A stretch of DNA of 17,881 nt from Pseudomonadota bacterium (GTDB taxonomy: Bacteria; Pseudomonadota; Gammaproteobacteria; Steroidobacterales; Steroidobacteraceae), in assembly GCA_003242495.1 (NCBI GenBank), contig QGUO01000018.1, positions 1 to 17,881 of the forward strand. The letters run 5' to 3'. Under the pieces are notes generated by a model, which worked only from the letters and a program-made list of their open reading frames with translations, did not search any database and was not told the origin of the DNA. The translations under genes and the position numbers were made by a program. Shown here piece by piece: positions 7,169 through 14,800 of this stretch; position 1 is the stretch's first letter; each line of letters begins with the position of its first letter.

Positions 7169-9310
7169 ATGGGGGTAACCATAGTGAGTCGTATCGTGGC
7201 TTTGGCGCTGAGCGCCACGCTGTCCGTTGCCTTGGTGGGATGTCAGCGATCAGAAGCGCCGGTATCCGCAGCCAACGTCAATGCCGAGCGCCTGCTCGGC
7301 GGCGAGCCGGGACAATGGATGACGTATGGCGGGAACTACGAAGAGCATCGCTACAGCACGCTCGCGCAGATCAACCGCGACAACGTCAAGGATCTCGGCC
7401 TGGTCTGGTACGCGGATTACGACACCAATCTGCAGCAGACCGGCACGCCGCTGTACATCGACGGGGTGATCTATGTGTCGACCGCGTGGAGCAAGGTGTT
7501 TGCGTTCGACGCGAAGACCGGCGAACAGCTCTGGCGGTATGACCCGAAGGTGCCGGGCGAGTGGGGCGTGAAAGTCTGCTGCGGCATGGTGAACCGCGGC
7601 ATCGCCGCATGGAACGGCAAGATCTTCGTCGGCACGCTCGATGCGCGCCTGGTGGCGATCGACGCCAAGACCGGCCAGGAAGCCTGGTCGACGCTCACCA
7701 TCGATGAGGATCAGCTCGACTCGCCGCTGCAGCGCTATTCGATCACCATGGCGCCGCGCGTGGTGAAGGGCAAGGTGCTCATCGGTGCCTCCGGCGCCGA
7801 GTTCGGCGTACGCGGTTTCGTGAGCGCCTACGATGCAGAGACCGGCGAGATGGCCTGGCGCTTCTATACCGTGCCCGGCAATCCGGCGGACGGCTTCGAG
7901 AACGAGCAGATGCGCATGGCCGCCGAGACCTGGGGCGGCGAGTGGTGGAAGGTCGGCGGCGGCGGCACCGTCTGGGACGGCCTGGTCTACGATCATGTGA
8001 ACGACCTGATCTTCGTGGGGACCGGCAACGGCACGCCCTGGAACCAGCGCATGCGCGATCCCACGGGCGGCGACAACCTGTTCATCGCCTCCATCCTGGC
8101 GCTCAAGCCCGACACTGGTGAGTACGTCTGGCACTACCAGACCACGCCCGGCGATACCTGGGACTACGACGCCACCAGCCCGATGATGATCCTCGACCTG
8201 ACCCTCGACGGGCAGGAGCGGCGCGTCGTGGTGCAACCCTCCAAGAACGGCTTCCTGTACATCCTCGATGCGGCCACGGGCGAGCTGCTGCGCGCCGATG
8301 CGTTCACCGAGGTCAACTGGGCCGATGGCGTGGACCTCGAGACCGGCCGGCCGCTGGAGCGTCCCGAGGCGCGCTATGACGAAGGCAAGCCCTTCAACCT
8401 GCTGCCCGGCGTGCAGGGTGCACATGGCTGGCACTCGAATGCCTATCACCCCGAGACCGGGCTGATCTACATCCCGACCCAGCACGCGTACTTCCCGATG
8501 ATCCACGATCCGGACTACAAGCAAACGGACGTGGGGTACAACCTCGGCATCGATTTCTCCGCGCCGTTCACGTTCTATCGTGACAATCCCAATGCGCCGC
8601 GCGACTTCGTCGGCTACCTGAAGGCGTGGGATCCGGTCGCAGGCAAGGAAGTGTGGCGCGGCGAGATCAACCAGGGTCCGACCGGCGGCGCGCTCGCCAC
8701 GGCCGGCGGCCTGGTGTTCCAGGGCGGTGGCAGCAGCAACGAGTTCCGTGCCTATGACGCGGTCACGGGCGAGAAGCTCTGGAGCATGGATGCGCAGACC
8801 GGCGTGCTGGCCGGCGCCATCACCTTCGAGCTCGACGGCAAGCAGTACATCGCGGCCAGTGTCGGCGGTGCGCCGATGGGCGATTACTACGCGCCGAACT
8901 ACTCGCGCATGCTGGTCTTCGGTCTGAACGGCACGGCCAAGCTGCCGCCGGTGCGCGAGTACACGCCGCGTCCGCTCGATCCGCCGCCGGCGGAAGCGCC
9001 CGAGGAAGTCGTGGCGGCCGGACGCGACCAGTACGGCAAGTACTGCGCCGCCTGCCACGGCGACGGCGGTCGCACGCGCGGCGCCACGTTCCCGGACCTC
9101 ACGCGTACGCCGATGCTCCATTCGCAGGACGCATTCGACAACGTGGTCCTGAACGGTGCGCTGGCGCAGCGCGGCATGGCGTCCTTCGCAGACGCCCTGA
9201 CCAGCGAGGATACGAACGCCATCCGCGCCTTCCTCATTGCGCGGGCCAACGAAATGAAGAATGAGGTGCCGCCCACCGGGCCGCAGGCGCCCAGCCAGGC
9301 ACACGAGTAG
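7169..9310 (+). CDS. PQQ-dependent alcohol dehydrogenase with cytochrome c domain (quinohaemoprotein, lipoprotein)
   Basis: This 713-residue protein (numbered from the ATG at 7169) oxidises an alcohol or similar substrate with pyrroloquinoline quinone and passes electrons to its own haem c. A lipoprotein signal ends in LVGC (Cys25), so it is membrane-anchored, facing the periplasm. An eight-bladed propeller follows, with family marks: vicinal cysteines VCCG (137-138), metal ligands Glu211 (SGAEFG) and Asn287 (GTGN), and catalytic Asp332 in TWDYDAT. Asp334, two residues on, is the extra ligand typical of lanthanide-dependent members. The C-terminal cytochrome c domain has CAACH (626-630) and a likely Met670 ligand. 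A GTG at 7184 is an equally good start, since GGGGG (7171-7175) lies at ribosome-binding distance and leaves a compact signal peptide. The gene is divergent from the DUF1592 operon and is followed by a hairpin. The substrate is not predictable here. Confidence 0.95.
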   Translation: MGVTIVSRIVALALSATLSVALVGCQRSEAPVSAANVNAERLLGGEPGQWMTYGGNYEEHRYSTLAQINRDNVKDLGLVWYADYDTNLQQTGTPLYIDGVIYVSTAWSKVFAFDAKTGEQLWRYDPKVPGEWGVKVCCGMVNRGIAAWNGKIFVGTLDARLVAIDAKTGQEAWSTLTIDEDQLDSPLQRYSITMAPRVVKGKVLIGASGAEFGVRGFVSAYDAETGEMAWRFYTVPGNPADGFENEQMRMAAETWGGEWWKVGGGGTVWDGLVYDHVNDLIFVGTGNGTPWNQRMRDPTGGDNLFIASILALKPDTGEYVWHYQTTPGDTWDYDATSPMMILDLTLDGQERRVVVQPSKNGFLYILDAATGELLRADAFTEVNWADGVDLETGRPLERPEARYDEGKPFNLLPGVQGAHGWHSNAYHPETGLIYIPTQHAYFPMIHDPDYKQTDVGYNLGIDFSAPFTFYRDNPNAPRDFVGYLKAWDPVAGKEVWRGEINQGPTGGALATAGGLVFQGGGSSNEFRAYDAVTGEKLWSMDAQTGVLAGAITFELDGKQYIAASVGGAPMGDYYAPNYSRMLVFGLNGTAKLPPVREYTPRPLDPPPAEAPEEVVAAGRDQYGKYCAACHGDGGRTRGATFPDLTRTPMLHSQDAFDNVVLNGALAQRGMASFADALTSEDTNAIRAFLIARANEMKNEVPPTGPQAPSQAHE

Positions 9311-9360
9311 CCGGGCCGCCGCGGCGGCGGATGCCGGCCGCGGCGCTCGCGACCCTTTTG

Positions 9361-9394
9361 GCGGGCGGGCATGGCAGAGGCCGTGCCCGCCCGC
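9361..9394 (+). terminator. Strong hairpin after the PQQ dehydrogenase gene
   Basis: A 15-bp stem (9361-9375 with 9380-9394, one G-T pair) closes on the tetraloop AGAG and is followed by GTTCTTTGT. It starts 50 bases after the dehydrogenase stop codon. The stem is very stable; the T-rich tail is short, so termination is likely but not certain. Confidence 0.75.
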
Positions 9395-9451
9395 GTTCTT
9401 TGTGGCGACCGACCAGGGTGCACGGCCGGGGCGCGGACGATGCGCCAGACC

Positions 9452-9489
9452 GCGGCACAGCGGCGGCGCTGCAGCGCCGAGTGTGCCGC
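9452..9489. terminator. Nested inverted repeat between convergent genes
   Basis: Outer arms GCGGCACA (9452-9459) and TGTGCCGC (9482-9489) pair perfectly and enclose the perfect palindrome GGCGCTGCAGCGCC (9465-9478). It lies between the ends of the plus-strand dehydrogenase and the minus-strand GST-like gene, 83 bases past the latter's stop. There is no T-run on either side, so it is either a weak or bidirectional terminator or another structured RNA end. Confidence 0.4.
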
Positions 9490-9572
9490 CGGGCGCATGA
9501 CGCACATTCATGCAGGCCGGGCGCCGACCAGGGCGTGACGAGACGGTCGGCGCGCCGCAGTCCGGGAGCGCG

Positions 9573-9917
9573 CTAGTGCAGCGCGGCCAGTTGCGGGAAG
9601 ATGCTTTCCTTGTAGAACGACAGGGCCGTGAGGGACTCCACGTCGACCTCGTGGCGGCGTGCGTAATACTCGATCAGCGCATCGGAGTCGGACAGGAAAC
9701 GATCGGGCTCGACCTCCACGGTCGGAAACGTCACATCCCGACCGGTCGCCTCCCTCAGCCGTTGCTTGATGCGTTCGAACTCGGGGTCCTGCGGATCGCA
9801 GCGAACGACCTGGATCTGATCCAGCAGTCCCGCCTCCGACATGAACAGCAGGTATTTGAACGAGAACGGGCAGCCCGACAACAGGTAGGCAGACGCCTTG
9901 AATGTCTCTTCGGCCAT
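9573..9917 (-). CDS. Stand-alone glutathione S-transferase N-terminal (thioredoxin-fold) domain protein
   Basis: This 114-residue protein matches only the thioredoxin-like N-terminal domain of glutathione S-transferases and has no helical C-terminal domain. Visible marks are a possible active-site Cys16 in SGCPFSFK (residues 14-21), the cis-proline position in TFPTVEVE (Pro65), and the glutathione-contacting Ser-Asp of LSDSDALIEYY (75-85). The likely role is a small cytosolic thiol/glutathione-dependent reductase or adaptor; the partner is unknown. The frame is open further upstream, but the ATG at 9917 is preceded by GGAGG at ideal spacing, which fixes the start. It is divergent from the yidB-like gene across 252 bases in which I see no clear signal. 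Confidence 0.82.
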   Translation of the reverse strand: MAEETFKASAYLLSGCPFSFKYLLFMSEAGLLDQIQVVRCDPQDPEFERIKQRLREATGRDVTFPTVEVEPDRFLSDSDALIEYYARRHEVDVESLTALSFYKESIFPQLAALH

Positions 9918-10169
9918 GACGAGCCTCCGCGCGACTATCTTCGGGATAACGCGGGCAGGGTGGCGGAAGTTTCCGTTCAGGAACGGTCGCGCCCGCACGG
10001 CGGACGACGTCCGGGCCGCGAGGGGTCGGACTTGAATCGACGCCTCGTGGATTCATGGGCGACGGAGCCGGAGGCGATGTGCCGGACTTGCCCCTTTCCG
10101 CTATGGCGCTTTGCAGTGCAACGCTCATCATCGCCATTTCACAGGCGGCCAGCGCATGCGAGGTGTGTC

Positions 10170-10571
10170 ATGGGTATTCTCGACCAGGCGAAGGGCATGT
10201 TGGGCGGTGGACAGGGCAGCGGCGTCCAGGGGGTATTGGTGCAGCAACTCACCGGGTTGCTGAGCAAGCCCGGTGGACTCAGCAATCTCACCCAGTCGTT
10301 TCAGCAGCAGGGACTGGGTGACGTGCTGCAATCCTGGTTCGGCTCAGGGGAGAACAAGCCCATCTCTCCGTCGCAGGTCGAGCAGGTGCTGGGCAGGAAC
10401 AAGGTCGACAGCATGGCGCAGAAGGCCGGGGTAAGCACGGCCGACGCGAAGAGCGAGCTCTCCGGGATCATGCCGAAGATCATGGACAGGCTGTCGCCGG
10501 ACGGCCAAGTGCCGGACGAGGGCCAGATCGGCTCGCGCCTGTCCTCGCTCAAAGGAATGTTCGGGAAGTGA
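10170..10571 (+). CDS. YidB-family (DUF937-like) protein
   Basis: This 133-residue protein aligns by eye along its whole length with Escherichia coli YidB (about 130 residues). It shares a start of the form MG-(L/I)-(F/L)-D, a glycine-rich LVQQLTGLLSKPGGL segment, GLGDVLQSWFGSGENKPIS (48-66), and the VEQVLGRNKV, AGVSTADA and MPKIMDRLSPDGQVP blocks. The function of the family is not established. There is no signal peptide, so it is probably cytoplasmic. The frame is open far upstream, but GAGGTG just before the ATG at 10170 and the conserved N-terminus identify the true start. It is convergent with the exonuclease gene; the 148 bases between hold only short dyads (for example CCGGCG 10580-10585 with CGCCGG 10596-10601) and no T-run. 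Confidence 0.88.
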   Translation: MGILDQAKGMLGGGQGSGVQGVLVQQLTGLLSKPGGLSNLTQSFQQQGLGDVLQSWFGSGENKPISPSQVEQVLGRNKVDSMAQKAGVSTADAKSELSGIMPKIMDRLSPDGQVPDEGQIGSRLSSLKGMFGK

Positions 10572-10719
10572 GTCGCGCGCCGGCGGCCGTGAGGGCGCCG
10601 GTATGACCCTTCGAGGGCGGCAGACGCGCGGTGCGGGCCCCCAAAGGGTACGGGCATGCCCAGCGCGGCTGCCGCGGACGGGTGGCGTGGCAGCGACGCG
10701 CAAGGAACCGCCGGGCCGC

Positions 10720-11553
10720 TCAGCCCGCGAGCCGTTGTGCGAGCCTGGCGCAGCGTGTAAACAGCCGCTCGTCCCCTAGACGCGTGGTCCAGGCATCGAA
10801 GGCCGGGGTGGGGCCCCGCCACGCCAGGTCCTCGACCCGGGCGCGGAGCGGCGCATCGCGCCGCAGCGTCGCCAGGTTCTTGAACAACAGCGCTTGTTCG
10901 CGCCGCTCGCCGAGCACGTCGGGCGGAAAGTCTTCGATGCGACCGTAGCGGTTCAGGAGCCGGGCGGCGCCGACCGGGCCGATGCCCGCCAGCCCGGGAT
11001 AGCCGTCGGCGGTGTCACCGACCAGCCCGAGGAAGTCCGGAATCAGCGCCGGCTCGACCCCGAACTTGGCTTTCACGGCCGCCTCGTCACGAATCTGTTG
11101 CGTGCGCCGGTCGATTTGTACCACGCGTTCGCCCTGCACGCATTGCGCCAGGTCCTTGTCAGGTGTCCAGATGCACACCTTCTCGACCCGCGCGTCGCTG
11201 GCCGCGATCGCGGCTGCGGAGGCCAAGGCATCGTCGGCTTCCAGCTCGGTCATGGGCCAGACGGCAACGCCCATGGCAGCCAGCGCCTCTTCGAGCGGAT
11301 GGAACTGGGCGAGCAGGGCGGGATCGACCCCTTCGCCGGTCTTGTAGCCGGGCCACAGCTCGTTGCGGAACGACTCGATGACGTGATCGGTGGCAACGCC
11401 GAGATGCGTGGCGCCTTCCTCGATCATTTGCAGGCAGGTGTTCAGCACGCCCGACACGGCGCCGTAAGGCTTGTCCTTGCCCTTGTTGAACCGGCGCAGA
11501 CCGTAGAAGTGACGGAACAGCTCGTAGGTGCCGTCGATGAGATGGACGATCAT
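10720..11553 (-). CDS. Stand-alone 5'-3' exonuclease / flap endonuclease
   Basis: This 277-residue protein matches the N-terminal 5'-nuclease domain of DNA polymerase I (PF02739 plus the PF01367 helix-hairpin-helix part), without any polymerase domain. The acidic metal-binding residues of Pol I are present: Asp7 (LIDGTY), Asp56 (ATDH), Glu105, Asp107 and Asp108 (ELEADDAL), Asp132 and Asp134 (TPDKDLAQ), and Asp180 and Asp183 (VGDTADGYPG). The substrate-clamping YK (70-71) and the hairpin segment LAGIGPVGAARLL (188-200) are also seen. It would remove RNA primers or flaps in replication and repair in the cytoplasm. The site set is complete, unlike the E. coli ExoIX/Xni type, which lacks some ligands. 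The ATG at 11553 has AGGGAG upstream. The gene appears to be monocistronic. Confidence 0.92.
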   Translation of the reverse strand: MIVHLIDGTYELFRHFYGLRRFNKGKDKPYGAVSGVLNTCLQMIEEGATHLGVATDHVIESFRNELWPGYKTGEGVDPALLAQFHPLEEALAAMGVAVWPMTELEADDALASAAAIAASDARVEKVCIWTPDKDLAQCVQGERVVQIDRRTQQIRDEAAVKAKFGVEPALIPDFLGLVGDTADGYPGLAGIGPVGAARLLNRYGRIEDFPPDVLGERREQALLFKNLATLRRDAPLRARVEDLAWRGPTPAFDAWTTRLGDERLFTRCARLAQRLAG

Positions 11554-11872
11554 GGCGCTCCCTGAAAGGTGTCGACGGACGCAACCATAGCAGCCCGGCC
11601 GCCGGGCAGGGCACTTGGGCGGAGGTTCGGGCCGTACGGGCGGCGGATCGAATGGTTCACGTCGGCGCCTGGCCGGTGCCGGTCCGCCGGCTCGTCAGGT
11701 GCGTGCGCCGATGCCTCGAGCGTCCGAGCCTACGCATCCCGCAGACGCCGGTCGAGGTCGGCACAGGCGGAGGCGATTGGCCGGGCGATGGCGCGGGAAC
11801 CCGGTCGAGGGACGGCGCGTCGATCTGCTGCGCGCGGGGGCATTCCCCGGTCCCCTCCGATCAGGAGGCCCG
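11554..11872. other. 319-base divergent gap with no recognised element
   Basis: This lies between the divergent exonuclease and dehydratase genes. The dehydratase frame is open through most of it, and other short frames exist, but none has a homologous-looking product. I found no good -35/-10 pair, and no strong dyad stood out. The only clear signal is AGGAGG (11864-11869), which is the ribosome-binding site of the dehydratase. Confidence 0.5.
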
Positions 11873-13660
11873 ATGGCCGACAGCGTCAGTCGAAGATCGT
11901 TGAGAAGCCGCTTGTGGTTCGATGACCCGAGCAACTGCAAGATGACGGCGCTCTACCTGGAGCGGTATCTCAACTACGGCCTGACGCAATCTGAGCTGCA
12001 GTCCTCCAGGCCGATCATCGGCATTGCCCAAACCGGAAGCGATCTCGTTCCCTGCAACCGGCATCATCTGCAACTCGCCCAGCGGGTCAAGGACGGTGTG
12101 CGCGATGCGGGAGGCGTGCCGCTCGAGTTCGGTGTCCATCCCCTGCAGGAAACGGGCAAGCGTCCGACTGCGGCGCTCGACCGCAACCTCGCTTACCTGA
12201 GCCTCGTCGAGATTCTGTACGGCTATCCGCTGGACGGCGTGGTGCTCACCACCGGATGCGACAAGACCGTGCCGGCCTGTCTCGGCGCGGCGATCACGGT
12301 CAACATCCCGGCCATCGTGCTGTCCGGCGGGCCGATGCTCAATGGTTACTACAAGGGCGCGCTCGCGGGCTCCGGAACCGTGATCTGGGAGGCGAGGCGC
12401 CTGCTGGCGGCCGGGGAGATCGGCCATCGCGAGTTCATGGCCATGGCGGCGGCGTCCGCGCCGAGCGCCGGCCATTGCAACACCATGGGCACCGCCAGCT
12501 CGATGAACGCGCTCGCCGAGGCGCTCGGGATGTCGCTGACCGGGTGCGCCGCCATTCCGGCGCCCTACCGCGAGCGGGCACAAATGGCCTATGAGACCGG
12601 ATATCGCATCGTGGGCATGGTCGAGGAGGGCCTCGCGCCACTGAGCATCCTCCAGCGCCCGGCGTTCGAGAATGCCATCAGGGTGGCGGCGGCCCTGGGG
12701 GCATCCACCAACAGTCCCATTCATGTCAACTGGTTGGCCCGTCAGGCCGGCGTGCAGCTGGGCGACGCGGACTGGAACGCGCTCGGGCACGAGATTCCGC
12801 TGCTGGTCGACTGCATGCCGGCGGGCGAGTACCTGGGCGAGGATTTCTACCGGGCGGGCGGCGTGCCGGCGGTGATGAGTGAGCTGCTGCGCGCCGGGAA
12901 GCTCGATCCGCAGCCGCTGACGGTATCCGGACAGCGCATCGGTGAGGCGGTCGGGGACAAGGAGGCCACCGACCGACGCGTCATCCGCCCCTACGCCGAG
13001 CCGCTCGCGAAGGACGCGGGCATGTTGATGCTGAGCGGCAACTTGTTCGACTCGGCGGTGATGAAGACCTCGGTGATCAGTCCGGAGTTTCGTCGCACCT
13101 GGCTGTCCGACCCGAACGATCCGGATGCCTTCGTCGCGCGGGCGATCGTGTTCGAGGGCCCGGAGGATTATGACGAGCGGATCAACGACCCGACGCTCGA
13201 GATCGATGAGCGCTGCATCCTGGTGATGCGCCATGTCGGGCCCGTCGCATACCCCGGCGCCGCCGAGGTGGTGAACATGCAGCCGCCCGATCGACTGATC
13301 GCCAAGGGGATCCTCACCCTGCCCACACTGGGAGACGGTCGACAGAGCGGCACGTCGGCCAGCCCCTCCATCTTGAATGCTTCACCCGAGGCCGCTGCGG
13401 GCGGCGGGCTCGCCCTGCTCGAGACCGGGGACCGGATCCGTGTGGATCTCGGCAGGAGGCGGGTGGATCTGCTCGTGTCGCAGGAGACGCTCGCGGCGCG
13501 CAGGGGCCGCCAGGCGCCGAGGACATGGACCGATGAGACACCCTGGCAGGAGATCTATCGCCGCCTGGTCGGGACCCTGAGCGAAGGGGCGTGCCTGGAA
13601 TTCGCCCTGAAGTACCGGGACGTAGTCGCGGCGCATGCCGCGCCGCGGCATTCGCATTGA
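11873..13660 (+). CDS. IlvD/Edd-family dehydratase (sugar-acid dehydratase type)
   Basis: This 595-residue protein is of usual length for the family. It removes water from a 2,3-dihydroxy acid to give a 2-keto acid, using an iron-sulfur cluster and Mg2+. Candidate cluster cysteines are Cys61 (VPCN), Cys129 (GCDKTVPAC) and Cys202 (GHCNTMGTASS); Lys131 corresponds to the lysine carbamylated in structures of the family. The opening LRSRLWFDDPSN, the GSGTVIWEARRLLAAGEI segment and PAGEYLGEDFYRAGGVPAVM resemble the arabinonate/xylonate branch more than biosynthetic IlvD, so a sugar acid is the likely substrate; this is a judgement by eye. AGGAGG five bases or so before the ATG at 11873 fixes the start, and earlier in-frame starts lack such a site. 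The next gene begins 13 bases after its stop, so the two form an operon. Confidence 0.92.
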   Translation: MADSVSRRSLRSRLWFDDPSNCKMTALYLERYLNYGLTQSELQSSRPIIGIAQTGSDLVPCNRHHLQLAQRVKDGVRDAGGVPLEFGVHPLQETGKRPTAALDRNLAYLSLVEILYGYPLDGVVLTTGCDKTVPACLGAAITVNIPAIVLSGGPMLNGYYKGALAGSGTVIWEARRLLAAGEIGHREFMAMAAASAPSAGHCNTMGTASSMNALAEALGMSLTGCAAIPAPYRERAQMAYETGYRIVGMVEEGLAPLSILQRPAFENAIRVAAALGASTNSPIHVNWLARQAGVQLGDADWNALGHEIPLLVDCMPAGEYLGEDFYRAGGVPAVMSELLRAGKLDPQPLTVSGQRIGEAVGDKEATDRRVIRPYAEPLAKDAGMLMLSGNLFDSAVMKTSVISPEFRRTWLSDPNDPDAFVARAIVFEGPEDYDERINDPTLEIDERCILVMRHVGPVAYPGAAEVVNMQPPDRLIAKGILTLPTLGDGRQSGTSASPSILNASPEAAAGGGLALLETGDRIRVDLGRRRVDLLVSQETLAARRGRQAPRTWTDETPWQEIYRRLVGTLSEGACLEFALKYRDVVAAHAAPRHSH

Positions 13661-13673
13661 TGGAGACCGCTCG

Positions 13674-14669
13674 ATGGCGCTCAAGGTGCTCGTGGCGGAC
13701 TACGACTTCGGTGATACGTCCATCGAGCGGGAGATCGTGCGGCGGGCAGGGATGGCGTTCGAGGCGGCCCAGTGCAAGGGCGAGCGGGACCTGATCGAGG
13801 CTGCGCGCGACGTCGACGCGCTCCTGGTCCAGTATGCGGAGGTGCGTGCGCAGGCCATCCAGGCACTGCCCAGGCTCAAGGTGATCGCCCGGTACGGAAC
13901 GGGCGTCGACACGGTGGACGTCGATGCAGCCACGGCACACGGCATCCAGGTGACCAATGCGCCGAACGAGTGGTGCGCCGACGAGGTCGCCGACCACGCG
14001 GTCGCCTTGCTCCTGGCATTGATCCGGAAAGTCGCGGTCTATGATCAGATGACACGCGAAGGCGTCTGGCATTGGCGTGCCGGAAGGCCCATCCATCGCA
14101 TCGCCGGCAAGGTGCTGGGGCTGCTGTCCTTCGGCGCCATTTCCCAACGAGTGGCAGGACGCATGTCCGCGTTCGGCGCCATGGTTTGCGCCCACGATCC
14201 CTACCAGCGGGATGAGGCCATGCGCGCGCACGGCGTGACCCCGGTAGGCTTCGACGAGCTGCTCGAGCGCTCGGACTACCTCGTGATCCAGGCACCGCTG
14301 ACCGCGCAGACCCGGGGACTGTTCGGCGAACGAGAGCTCAGGCGCATGAAGCCCACGGCGTTCCTCGTCAACACCGCGCGCGGCCCGATCATCCAGGACC
14401 GCGCGCTGTACCGCGCGGTGCGCGAAGGATGGATCGCCGGCGCCGGCCTGGACGACCTCGAGGAAGAACCCGCCAAGCAACGGGACTGGCAGCCGGACAA
14501 TCCGCTGTTCGGGATGGCGAACGTCCTGATCTCGCCGCATGCTGCCTATTACTCGGAGGAGTCCATCGCGCTGGTCCGCAACATCGCGGCCGAGGAAGCC
14601 GTACGCGTCCTGCGCGGCGAGACGCCCCGCTATCCGGTGAACCGGGTGTTCGAGCAGGCGGGCGGCTAG
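13674..14669 (+). CDS. D-2-hydroxyacid dehydrogenase, C-terminal-binding-protein (CtBP) type
   Basis: This 331-residue NAD-dependent dehydrogenase matches the CtBP-like branch: ADYDF at 8-12, ALLVQYA near 50, ARYGTGVDTVDV near 77, EVADHAVALLLAL near 105, NTARGP with the substrate Arg, LDDLEEEP with the catalytic-pair Glu, and SPHAAYYSEES with the catalytic His. The unusual part is the nucleotide-binding loop: the expected G-x-G-x-x-G reads S152-F-G-A-I-S157, with the first and third glycines changed to serine, although the context GKVLGLL and RMSAFG is normal. Cofactor binding may be altered. The ATG at 13674 has GGAGA upstream at good spacing. Cotranscription with the dehydratase suggests a shared sugar-acid or hydroxy-acid pathway, with this enzyme interconverting a 2-hydroxy and a 2-keto acid. 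Confidence 0.92.
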   Translation: MALKVLVADYDFGDTSIEREIVRRAGMAFEAAQCKGERDLIEAARDVDALLVQYAEVRAQAIQALPRLKVIARYGTGVDTVDVDAATAHGIQVTNAPNEWCADEVADHAVALLLALIRKVAVYDQMTREGVWHWRAGRPIHRIAGKVLGLLSFGAISQRVAGRMSAFGAMVCAHDPYQRDEAMRAHGVTPVGFDELLERSDYLVIQAPLTAQTRGLFGERELRRMKPTAFLVNTARGPIIQDRALYRAVREGWIAGAGLDDLEEEPAKQRDWQPDNPLFGMANVLISPHAAYYSEESIALVRNIAAEEAVRVLRGETPRYPVNRVFEQAGG

Positions 14670-14760
14670 CCGACTGCAGGTAGCGACCGGTATGGCGGCG
14701 GTCGGCTGCGTCGTTGCTGTCGTGCGGGGCTCAGCGCGCCCGGATCCTTTAATGTGCGCC

Positions 14761-14785
14761 GGCGTCCGGTGACGACCCGGACGCC
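14761..14785 (+). terminator. Hairpin closing the dehydratase-dehydrogenase operon
   Basis: GGCGTCCGG (14761-14769) pairs perfectly with CCGGACGCC (14777-14785) around a 7-base loop, about 90 bases after the dehydrogenase stop. The tail CGCTCGCCTTT is only weakly T-rich. It also lies 15 bases past the end of the small minus-strand ORF and could serve both sides. Confidence 0.5.
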
Positions 14786-14800
14786 CGCTCGCCTTTGGGG

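Noticed and set aside
7250..9511. 753-codon open frame on the minus strand
   Set aside because: It is antisense to the PQQ dehydrogenase, whose motifs are unmistakable; the product has no recognisable domain.
11861..13234. 457-codon open frame on the minus strand
   Set aside because: It lies wholly across the dehydratase gene on the other strand and shows only histidine/arginine-rich antisense composition.
13674..14669. Phosphoglycerate dehydrogenase (SerA)
   Set aside because: There is no C-terminal ACT domain, and the YYSEES ending and DYDF start fit the CtBP-like branch better.
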